NCBI GenBank assembly: GCA_012026855.1
Contig: VEOV01000215.1
Coordinates: 1-7,426, forward strand
DNA length: 7,426 bases
Direction: 5' to 3'
Origin: Geobacter sp.
Lineage (GTDB): Bacteria; Desulfobacterota; Desulfuromonadia; Geobacterales; DSM-12255
Positions within the stretch are counted from its first letter, which is position 1; every line of letters begins with the position of its first letter. Made by a program: the position numbers and the translations under genes. Shown in pieces: positions 1 to 6,014 of the stretch. Below the pieces are notes generated by a model that did not search any database, had not been told where the DNA came from, and saw only the letters and a program-made list of their open reading frames with translations.

Positions 1-829
1 AGACTACTGCCACGTCGTGGCAGTCAACACATTTCAGACCAACACTCTGCAGATGCTTCTGATGCTCGCCGGAGTAGTAGCTGTTGTTTTGAGGGACACC
101 GGCAGCGCTCCCGGCGGTGTGACAGCTGTCACACTCCACCAGCGGGTTAATCCTGCCGCCACGCCATGATTTGGTAGCAATGCCGCCATGACAGCTGACA
201 TTGGCGCAACTGCCATCCGGATTTCTCACCGCAGCGCCTGTTTTTGCATTGTAGCTAGCCGGAAATGCAACTGTCAGCACAGTGCCGTGCAGAGCGGTTC
301 CGCTACCGCCACCGGTATGACAGACGGAGCAGTTCACAAGGGACAGCACCAAGTGCGCCTGGTGTGCCCCGGAGATGTTTGGAAAAATTGCACCGTTGGG
401 CGGGGCTGAATGGCAGCTGACGCAAGCTCCAAGCACAGGAGCAGTGCCCGGTGCCAGGGAAACGTGACACTTGGAGCATGCCGGCGCCACCGCCCCGCCG
501 GCTAGTCCGACACCGTGGCATGGCGAACATGCATTGAGCTGGTTAGTAGCCAGATTGTGCGCCGGCCATGGTTTAGGGTGAGGGAGGGAAGCATGGCAGG
601 ACTGACCGTTGAATGTTGTCGATGAACAGCTGACGCCAGAATTGCCTCCGGTAAGGTTTGCACCATGGCAGGCTACGCAGGTGGAAGCATCATTCAGGTA
701 TGAGGCGCCATGGGAGGTCAACCAGCCCGGTTGATGTTTTCCTGAGGCGTCAACAGTGACGGCGCTGTCATTGGAACTTGCACAGCCCCATAAAAGCAGG
801 GCGGATATAATAGTAATCAGAAACCTCAT
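1..829 (-). CDS. multiheme c-type cytochrome lipoprotein (partial, runs off left edge)
   Basis: An open frame of 276 codons without a stop runs from the ATG at 829 to the left edge, so the C-terminus is missing. The start follows a GGGGAG Shine-Dalgarno at 834-839, which overlaps the stop of the upstream gene. The N-terminus is a lipoprotein signal with lipobox LWGC (Cys16), so the protein should be lipid-anchored, probably at the outer membrane. CXXCH heme motifs lie at residues 51, 101, 118, 136, 167, 233 and 267, with a CX4CH motif at 208-214. That gives at least eight covalent hemes, and more are likely past the edge. A further Cys68/Cys78-His79 pair has nine residues between the cysteines. 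HxxH pairs near 156 and 256 could supply distal ligands. The CX4CH plus CX2CH pattern is typical of large Geobacter extracellular cytochromes. As last visible gene of the conduit operon, it is inferred to be the outward-facing electron-transfer subunit. I cannot assign it to a named Omc or Ext protein. Confidence 0.9.
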   Translation of the reverse strand, partial: MRFLITIISALLLWGCASSNDSAVTVDASGKHQPGWLTSHGASYLNDASTCVACHGANLTGGNSGVSCSSTTFNGQSCHASLPHPKPWPAHNLATNQLNACSPCHGVGLAGGAVAPACSKCHVSLAPGTAPVLGACVSCHSAPPNGAIFPNISGAHQAHLVLSLVNCSVCHTGGGSGTALHGTVLTVAFPASYNAKTGAAVRNPDGSCANVSCHGGIATKSWRGGRINPLVECDSCHTAGSAAGVPQNNSYYSGEHQKHLQSVGLKCVDCHDVAVV

Positions 830-838
830 AACTCTCCC

Positions 839-1312
839 CTATCTGTGGCAGCTACGGCACAGTTCGTTATTGCCCCTGCCGTGGCAGCGGTAGCAGCTCG
901 CCGGATCAAGTTTCCCTTCAATTCTGTGCCGCGTCATGAAGTCGCCCCGATGGATAAGATCCCTGTCCGGCCTGTCCCCCATTTTCTGCGAAGGCTTCAG
1001 CTCGTTTTTGGTTGCATGGCAATCATTGCAGAACGAGGTTGCATGGCACATGACACAGAGCTTCTCACTGTTCATGGCATAGAGACGATGCTCTGACACA
1101 AAGGCTGTAGTGTGACTGAAATTGGTAAGCGGCCTGAGCGAACCTTTTGTCTGATCATCGTGGCATTCACTGCATAAAGGCCTTTTCTGGCCCAACTCTT
1201 CTGGGTGTGCCGCCGGCAGGCTGTTTTCCTTGGAAACAACTGCTGCACATGCAGTCAGCAGAGCGCCAGCCACCAGCAGGAGCATCATCAGTTGGGGAAC
1301 ACTTTTTCTCAT
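839..1312 (-). CDS. pentaheme c-type cytochrome lipoprotein
   Basis: This is a complete 157-residue protein. A lipoprotein signal ends in the lipobox LTAC (Cys22). Five CXXCH heme motifs follow at residues 47, 86, 95, 140 and 152, the last ending one residue before the C-terminus. Scattered histidines (36, 67, 75, 121, 129) could provide the sixth ligands. The start is set by AAGGAG at 1320-1325, seven bases upstream, and its ATG overlaps the stop of the porin gene as ATGA (1309-1312), so translation is probably coupled. Size, heme count and position between a beta-barrel and a large multiheme lipoprotein resemble the small cytochromes of Geobacter porin-cytochrome conduits such as ExtABCD and ExtEFG. 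The inferred role is to pass electrons between the barrel and the larger cytochrome, on the periplasmic or outer face. The heme count and lipobox are seen directly; the conduit role is inferred from context. Confidence 0.9.
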   Translation of the reverse strand: MRKSVPQLMMLLLVAGALLTACAAVVSKENSLPAAHPEELGQKRPLCSECHDDQTKGSLRPLTNFSHTTAFVSEHRLYAMNSEKLCVMCHATSFCNDCHATKNELKPSQKMGDRPDRDLIHRGDFMTRHRIEGKLDPASCYRCHGRGNNELCRSCHR

Positions 1313-2589
1313 TTTGCCGCTCCTTTGCTGGAGTTGAAATTATAGGTAAGCCGGACTAATGCTTTCAGTTCGCTGCTGTAAGCAGGGTTCTGGGCATAGC
1401 TGAGATCGCAGGAGAGATTCAGATTCGGCTTAAGGCGATAACCGGCTGAGCTCTGGATCTCGAAGCCGTTCTTTTTGCCGTTTATCGGCTCATCGTAAAG
1501 ATTGAGAATACCGTCGATGCTGGCGGTATATTTGGCGGCTGTGTAGATAAGATATGCTCTGGTTTCATGGTATGAATTGATGCCCGAAGGAGCTCTGACG
1601 CGATAATATGAGAGTCCGGACAGCCCTTTGTCTTCAAAAAGATTCAGGCGCCCCTGCAAACCGAATTTATCAGAGGTCCCTTTTTGATCCTGATCGGTAT
1701 GATGATAAGCTGCGGTAAGCTCCAGCGGTTTGGCTGCCTGGACCGTGTAGCTGAGACCTGCTTTCTTCTGGCCGCCCGGAGTATCCGGGTTGAACAGCGA
1801 CCTGATCGAGGAAGCTGCGAAAAGTTCTTTAAATTCATACTGATTGTAATCCAGAGTCAGGGAGGAACTGCTGCCGGTTTTCAAGCCAAGCAACCAACTC
1901 TGTTCGGCAACACCCTGATTGATCGTATCATAGGCAATGCGCCCTTTCAGATCGGCGATAGCATGGGGTTTGAGCCATAAATCCCCCCCCACCAGCTGTC
2001 GGGTGGCACGGAGTTTGGCAAGCGGCCCGCTGATCAACCCTTTTTCGTAAACAGTTGAAACGCCAAGCTCCAGCAGCGCCGGCGAGCTGTAGCTGAAACG
2101 TCCGCCGGTAATGGTATCGCCACGATTATCCAGACTGCCGGTCAGGTGCACCGGAGCCCCGCCGTATGCCGAAATGGCAAACCCTTTTGCCAGACCGGTC
2201 CTGACGAAGACGCCATCAATATTCTCGCTGCTCACCCCTTCAAACACAAAAAAGCGGCCAGCCTTGATTTCCCCGTCTGTCTTTGGGAAAAGGTAGCGCA
2301 GATAGCCGTAACTGAGCATAGCGTCACTATCCTTGGCAGTGCTTTTATCGGCCAGATCAACCCTTCCCCAGCCGCTGAGATAAAGCGACAGATTCGGATC
2401 ACCAACCCCTGTTGTAGCGACGGTCAAATATTGTGTCGCCGGGACCAGACTCTGCTTGTCAAATCCGGGCAGGCTCCGCTGCTCGAACTTGACAAGAGTA
2501 GTTGCGTTTATGGCAGTTTCAGCCGATACCGCTGAAGCAACCAGCATTGTAAACAGCGGTACAAGGGAGAGCGTTAGCCGTGTTTTCAT
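1309..2589 (-). CDS. outer-membrane beta-barrel (porin-like) protein of a porin-cytochrome conduit
   Basis: This 426-residue protein begins with a Sec signal peptide (basic MKTR, hydrophobic core, predicted cleavage after AVSA near residue 23). The mature part has alternating polar and hydrophobic strands rich in Gly, Tyr and Ser, such as the segments around SLYLSGWGRVDL and MLSYGYLRYLF. It ends with a strand-like LVRLTYNF followed by a short polar tail. It contains no cysteine pair for heme binding. This is the character of an outer-membrane beta-barrel. The start has GGGAG at 2597-2601, seven bases upstream. It is the first gene after the riboswitch at 2751-2826, and two heme lipoprotein genes follow directly. 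By analogy with Geobacter conduits it should form the pore through which cytochromes pass electrons across the outer membrane. A general porin is the alternative, but the linked cytochromes argue against it. Sequence is too divergent for me to name the family member. Confidence 0.85.
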   Translation of the reverse strand: MKTRLTLSLVPLFTMLVASAVSAETAINATTLVKFEQRSLPGFDKQSLVPATQYLTVATTGVGDPNLSLYLSGWGRVDLADKSTAKDSDAMLSYGYLRYLFPKTDGEIKAGRFFVFEGVSSENIDGVFVRTGLAKGFAISAYGGAPVHLTGSLDNRGDTITGGRFSYSSPALLELGVSTVYEKGLISGPLAKLRATRQLVGGDLWLKPHAIADLKGRIAYDTINQGVAEQSWLLGLKTGSSSSLTLDYNQYEFKELFAASSIRSLFNPDTPGGQKKAGLSYTVQAAKPLELTAAYHHTDQDQKGTSDKFGLQGRLNLFEDKGLSGLSYYRVRAPSGINSYHETRAYLIYTAAKYTASIDGILNLYDEPINGKKNGFEIQSSAGYRLKPNLNLSCDLSYAQNPAYSSELKALVRLTYNFNSSKGAAK

Positions 2590-2720
2590 TTGAAATCTCC
2601 CACAATCTCGTTAGTCTTATAAGCTTAATAGGCAATTCTCGAATTTCAAGCAGGCACAACATATTTTGCAGCTAAATAGCATTTAATTGGTAACGCTGTT
2701 TTACTAAAAAAATCAGAAAC
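2590..2720 (-). other. untranslated leader between riboswitch terminator and porin gene
   Basis: This AT-rich stretch lies between the riboswitch terminator and the porin start codon. Apart from the ribosome binding site GGGAG at 2597-2601, I see no open frame, hairpin or clear second promoter in it. It would be transcribed only when the riboswitch allows read-through. Confidence 0.5.
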
Positions 2721-2763
2721 AAAAAAACCGGGCCACCAAAATATGACATTTCGGCAACCCGGC
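2721..2763 (-). terminator. riboswitch-controlled intrinsic terminator upstream of the conduit operon
   Basis: On the minus strand, CCGGGTTGCC (2753-2762) can pair with GGTGGCCCGG (2728-2737) in ten continuous pairs, three of them G-U. The stem is extended by AAAT/ATTT, and seven U residues (2721-2727) follow. The 5' arm is the same sequence that forms the 3' end of the aptamer. Aptamer folding and terminator formation should therefore exclude each other, so ligand binding is predicted to turn the operon on. Confidence 0.88.
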
Positions 2764-2826
2764 TGTCTCAGTAAGACCCGTAGGCTTTCCGCCCCACCTT
2801 CGCAGATGGTTTAGTATTATCGTTTA
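2751..2826 (-). promoter_or_regulatory. GEMM-I-type riboswitch, cGAMP-sensing (GEMM-Ib) class, upstream of the conduit operon
   Basis: Read on the minus strand, the element has the GEMM-I order. An AAUACUAAACC entry is followed by a P2 hairpin with a GCGA (GNRA) tetraloop, the conserved GGGGCGGAAAGCC joining segment, a P3 hairpin GUCU/AGAC, and the closing GCCGGGUUGCC. Aligned to the V. cholerae Vc2 aptamer, the guanine-contacting position G20 is an A here (base 2815). The neighbouring G21-C46 pair appears as C-G, a compensating change that supports the alignment. The G20A variant is the one reported in Geobacter GEMM-I riboswitches that bind 3',3'-cGAMP rather than c-di-GMP. A strong terminator overlaps its 3' end, and the porin-cytochrome genes lie downstream. 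Class assignment is strong. Ligand choice is inferred from that single base and the family literature. Confidence 0.9.
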
Positions 2827-2853
2827 TCGGAATTTATGTAAATTTATGTTCTA

Positions 2854-2882
2854 ATTAAACAGTCGCGGTTTCCAAAAGTCAA
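2854..2882 (-). promoter_or_regulatory. sigma-70-type promoter for the riboswitch and conduit operon
   Basis: On the minus strand, TTGACT (2877-2882) and TTTAAT (2854-2859) are separated by exactly 17 bases, each matching the consensus hexamer at five of six positions. The predicted transcript start near 2847 lies some 20 bases upstream of the aptamer, which fits a short riboswitch leader. Confidence 0.7.
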
Positions 2883-2975
2883 CTATTTTTTTGCAAGTAT
2901 TTTGCAATTAACCGGGTGGTTTTGGCTGCGACATTATGCTATGCTCTTGTTAACTAACCGATTTCAGGACAACAA

Positions 2976-3980
2976 ATGCCCAAAACTGCCATCGCACTTT
3001 TTTCCGGAGGTCTTGATTCAACCCTTGCCATCAGACTGATGCAGGTGCAGGGAATCAATGTTCACGCACTTCACTTCACTTCACCGTTTTTCGGTGTTTC
3101 GCCCGAAAGCGACAGCGGCAAGTACGACGCCAGACGCGCCGCTGAAGCCCTCAAAGTACCACTGACCATTCACCAGCTTGGTGAAGAGTATCTGGAGATG
3201 CTCAGAAACCCGGCCCACGGCTACGGCAAGGCGATAAACCCATGTATTGACTGCCATATCTACTTTCTGAAGAAAGCCGGCGAACTGATGCGCACCCTTG
3301 GGGCCGTCTTCGTCATCACCGGTGAAGTAATGGGGCAGCGGCCGATGAGCCAGAGAAAGGATGCCCTTAAAACCGTCGAACGGGACTGCGGCCTGGAGGG
3401 GCTCCTGCTGAGACCTTTGTCCGCAAGGTTCCTTGCCCTGACCATCCCGGAAAAGGAAGGGTGGGGTGACAGGGAAAAGCTTCCCCAGGTGAAGGGGCGT
3501 TCAAGAAAGGACCAGTTCCGCCTCGCTCTGGAGCTTGGCGTACAGGAATACCCCACCCCGGCCGGCGGCTGCCTGCTCACCGAAACCTCTTACGAATCAA
3601 AGGTACGGGATATTTTCTCCCACAAGGGAAAACTGGCTTCACGGGACTTCAGGCTGCTGCGGGTTGGCAGACATTTCCGCCTGGACGGACAGACCAAGGT
3701 GATTATCGGCCGGAATGCCATAGAAAATGAGATAATTACCGGGGTAAAAGAAAGTTCTGAAACCCTGATAAGGTGGGAGGAGGGGAGCAGTCCAACCGGA
3801 CTGATCTGCGGACCTGCTTCTGACAAGGCTATTGAAGTTGCTGCCGCCATTCTGCTCCGCTACACCAAGGCAGAAAAAGGCGCTGCGTGCCAGATTGCAG
3901 TTTTCCGCGGGGAGGAACAGGAGAAGGTGTCAGTGGCACACTCCATGGACGAAGCTGCCGTGGAAAAATTCAGGGTTTAG
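2976..3980 (+). CDS. PP-loop ATPase related to tRNA thiolation enzymes (ThiI/MnmA-like), with probable NFACT-R domain
   Basis: This 334-residue cytoplasmic protein starts with a PP-loop ATP-binding motif, SGGLDS at residues 10-15. That motif marks the adenine-nucleotide alpha-hydrolase fold used to adenylate tRNA bases before sulfur insertion. Further conserved-looking motifs are NPCIDCH (Cys90, Cys93), GEVMGQRPMSQ (116-126) and PAGGCLLT (Cys199). Cys90 or Cys93 together with Cys199 could be the catalytic sulfur-relay pair or metal ligands. From about residue 222 the pattern RLLRVGRHFRL and IIGRNAIENE resembles an NFACT-R-type RNA-binding domain. No signal peptide is present. AGGA at 2966-2969, six bases upstream, supports the ATG. 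It is divergent from the conduit operon and its stop overlaps mtgA convergently. It is likely a tRNA 2- or 4-thiouridine-type modifier. It lacks the full MnmA or ThiI architecture, so the target base is unknown. Confidence 0.85.
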   Translation: MPKTAIALFSGGLDSTLAIRLMQVQGINVHALHFTSPFFGVSPESDSGKYDARRAAEALKVPLTIHQLGEEYLEMLRNPAHGYGKAINPCIDCHIYFLKKAGELMRTLGAVFVITGEVMGQRPMSQRKDALKTVERDCGLEGLLLRPLSARFLALTIPEKEGWGDREKLPQVKGRSRKDQFRLALELGVQEYPTPAGGCLLTETSYESKVRDIFSHKGKLASRDFRLLRVGRHFRLDGQTKVIIGRNAIENEIITGVKESSETLIRWEEGSSPTGLICGPASDKAIEVAAAILLRYTKAEKGAACQIAVFRGEEQEKVSVAHSMDEAAVEKFRV

Positions 3981-4911
3981 CCGGCTCTACCTTCAGATCA
4001 TCTGCACCACCATCTTTTTTCTGCTCTTCAACTGACCCCCCTCTGCTACCCGGCTGAAGGGGGTCACTGTTTCCGGCCGGTTCTTTCTGAACCGCGCCAC
4101 TGCCGGCGTTGGTGGAGATATTTTCAAACGGTACAGGCGTGCTGATGCTCTGTTCAACCTTGCGCTGCAGCCCGTTGATATTCGGCGCTATGGCAATTGC
4201 CGCCGCAAACTCATCCTCACTCAGCACCCTGCTGTTCTTGAGCAGCTTCAGGATCATGTCAGAACGGCGCAAGACCTTGGCCATGTTCCGGTACGGGTTG
4301 TAAGCAACCCTCGGTCCCGGCAGCATGGCAGCCAGGAAGGCGCACTCCCGCGGCGTCATCAGGGCTGGCGGCTTGCCGAAATAGTAGCGTGATGCATGCC
4401 CTACGCCGTAAACCATCGGCCCAAGTTCGACAACATTCAGATACAGCTCGATGATGCGCCCCTTGGTCAGCTCCTGCTCCATCCTCAGGGCCAGGTAGAG
4501 CTCTTTCAGCTTTCTGGTGACGGTTTTTTCCCGGGAGAGATAGATATTCTTGGCCGTCTGCTGGGTAATGGTGGAAGCCCCCCGGGAGAGCCCCTTTTTC
4601 TCCAGGTCGTGCTTGATGGCCTGCTTGATCGCCTTGACGTCAACCCCTTCATGCTTGTAGAAATTTGAGTCCTCGGCCAGAATTACCGCCCATTTCATCT
4701 CGGAAGGAATACTCCCTGACGGCGTCCAGTTCCTGTTTTTAGGACCGAGAATAAACGGGTGGTAATCTCCCTGCCAATCCTTTACCTGGATTGTCAAGCT
4801 GGTTTTCCGTTCCTTGAGAGCGGCAACAGGGGGGAGGAGCACCAGGGAAACGGCAATGTAGGCAACATAGACGGTAGCTGCCACTATGAGAGCAATGACG
4901 AACTTTTTCAT
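3970..4911 (-). CDS. mtgA: monofunctional biosynthetic peptidoglycan glycosyltransferase
   Basis: The enzyme polymerises lipid II into glycan strands at the outer face of the cytoplasmic membrane. The 313-residue product has an N-terminal transmembrane anchor (about 4-29) and a single GT51 domain. The family motifs are present: AEDSNFYKHEG (62-89 region, catalytic Glu80), RGASTITQQTAKN (110-122), and RKLKELYLA (133-141) with the second catalytic Glu137, followed by IIELYLNVVELG. There is no transpeptidase domain, so it is the monofunctional type. From about residue 252 an extra tail of some 60 residues, rich in Gly, Ser, Pro and charged residues, makes it longer than the roughly 240-residue E. 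coli enzyme. The tail looks disordered. The start overlaps the stop of the cyclase gene as ATGA (4908-4911), so it is the third gene of the pdxA operon. The stop overlaps the convergent PP-loop gene by 11 bases. Confidence 0.94.
   Translation of the reverse strand: MKKFVIALIVAATVYVAYIAVSLVLLPPVAALKERKTSLTIQVKDWQGDYHPFILGPKNRNWTPSGSIPSEMKWAVILAEDSNFYKHEGVDVKAIKQAIKHDLEKKGLSRGASTITQQTAKNIYLSREKTVTRKLKELYLALRMEQELTKGRIIELYLNVVELGPMVYGVGHASRYYFGKPPALMTPRECAFLAAMLPGPRVAYNPYRNMAKVLRRSDMILKLLKNSRVLSEDEFAAAIAIAPNINGLQRKVEQSISTPVPFENISTNAGSGAVQKEPAGNSDPLQPGSRGGSVEEQKKDGGADDLKVEPAKP
4033..4066. repeat. perfect 8-base inverted repeat inside the mtgA tail
   Basis: TGACCCCC at 4033-4040 and GGGGGTCA at 4059-4066 can form a G/C-rich stem with an 18-base loop. 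It lies just past the 3' end of the convergent PP-loop gene. No U-run follows on either strand, so a working intrinsic terminator is doubtful. It may slow polymerase or be chance in a region coding for a low-complexity tail. Confidence 0.35.
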
Positions 4912-6014
4912 CTGGTCCCTGTTCTGGTCCCAGCTGAGGGCTTGCCTGTGTCACCGGCAACAGCGACAGCGTTCCGGCCTGATTCCTTGGCCCGGTACAT
5001 CGCCTCATCTGCCGCTGAAATCAGTTCCGTGGCCGAGGAGGAATCATCGGGAAACGCGGCCACACCGAAACTCCCCGAGACCGACAGATGGGCGCCGCTG
5101 TTACTGAAGAACTTGGTCTGGCGCAGCTCTTTGAGGAGTTTGTCCGCAAACCTCTTTGAGCCGGCTTTGTCCGTATGGGGAAGAATGACGACAAATTCAT
5201 CACCGCCATATCTGGCCGCCTTGTCGGCCTTGCGGATGTTCCGCTGGACTATGGCACCCACCTCGGAAAGCAGTCTGCTGCCGGTCAGATGGCCATGGTT
5301 GTCGTTGACGCTCTTGAAGTGATCCAGATCGAAAAACACCAGCGACAGCGGGCTGCGATATCGTTTGGAACGCTCCACCTCGTACTCGATCTGCTCGAAA
5401 AAATACCTGGAATTATACAAGCCGGTGAGATCATCGGTAACAACCAGCTGCTTGATCTTCTCCACCGAGCGGGCATTGGAGATGGCAATTCCGGCAAAAT
5501 CGGCAATGGTGGTCAGGATCTGTGCATCGGCATCGCTGAACAGCCCGTCATCGAGACTGTTGATCAGTTCGATCACCCCGTAGACGGTGTCATGGCTTTT
5601 AACGGGAACGCAGGCTATGGAACGGGTAGTGAACGAAAGTTTCCGGTCGAACTCTGCTGCAAAACGGACGTCATTCCTCACATCGGAAATGATCAGTGAC
5701 TCTCCATGCTCGGCCACCCAACCGGCAACACCATGCCCCCGCGGCAGCCTGGTTCCCTTCAGGCTGTCGGCAACGTCGGAAATCACCACCGCAAACTCCA
5801 GCTCTCCGCTGACCTCGTCACGCAGCAACAGGGACCAGGCCTTGGGATTCAGGAGCCGGCTGACCTGAAACATGATCTGCTCAAGCACCTCCTGAATCTC
5901 GTTTGGCGACGCCAGCGCCCGGGCGATCTCCATCAGGGTCTCGATAGCCGCAGCATGCCGCAGACACCTGTTGATATCGTCGCCCCCTTCGCACAGACCT
6001 GGCTGGATTATCAT
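4908..6014 (-). CDS. gacA: GAF-GGDEF cyclic dinucleotide synthase, Hypr type (probable 3',3'-cGAMP synthase)
   Basis: The 368-residue soluble protein has an N-terminal GAF sensor domain (about 25-185), a short linker helix and a GGDEF catalytic domain (about 190-353). The catalytic motif RYGGDEF is intact at 268-274. Metal-site Asp229 lies in FFDLDHF, and an RxxD product-inhibition site is present at 261-264. The guanine-recognising Asn is kept (Asn237 in VNDNHGH). The second base-contacting residue, Asp344 in PleD, is Ser246 here (LTGSRLL). This Asp-to-Ser change marks hybrid promiscuous GGDEF enzymes such as Geobacter GacA (GSU1658), which make cyclic AMP-GMP. AAGGAG at 6021-6026, six bases upstream, supports the start. 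The ATG overlaps the pdxA stop and the stop overlaps the mtgA start, both as ATGA. The GAF ligand is unknown. The name gacA follows the Geobacter usage and is unrelated to the Pseudomonas response regulator of that name. An ordinary diguanylate cyclase remains possible. Confidence 0.9.
   Translation of the reverse strand: MIIQPGLCEGGDDINRCLRHAAAIETLMEIARALASPNEIQEVLEQIMFQVSRLLNPKAWSLLLRDEVSGELEFAVVISDVADSLKGTRLPRGHGVAGWVAEHGESLIISDVRNDVRFAAEFDRKLSFTTRSIACVPVKSHDTVYGVIELINSLDDGLFSDADAQILTTIADFAGIAISNARSVEKIKQLVVTDDLTGLYNSRYFFEQIEYEVERSKRYRSPLSLVFFDLDHFKSVNDNHGHLTGSRLLSEVGAIVQRNIRKADKAARYGGDEFVVILPHTDKAGSKRFADKLLKELRQTKFFSNSGAHLSVSGSFGVAAFPDDSSSATELISAADEAMYRAKESGRNAVAVAGDTGKPSAGTRTGTR

Noticed and set aside
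2896..2975. TATGCT hexamers at 2935-2945 as a -10 for the PP-loop gene
   Set aside because: No acceptable -35 lies at 16-18 bases upstream of either copy, so no promoter is called, though one must exist in this gap.
3243..3257. CIDCH in the PP-loop protein reads as a CXXCH heme-binding motif
   Set aside because: The protein has no signal peptide and has a cytoplasmic ATP-binding domain, so it cannot reach the periplasmic heme lyase. The cysteines fit a catalytic or metal role.
4033..4066. Inverted repeat as a terminator for the convergent genes
   Set aside because: No U-run follows the stem on either strand and it lies within the mtgA coding sequence, so it is listed only as a repeat.
4759..5699. 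Long plus-strand open frames opposite the cyclase gene (4759-5322 and 5175-5699)
   Set aside because: They are antisense to a protein with intact domain motifs. Their translations show no domain, and no ribosome binding site stands out.
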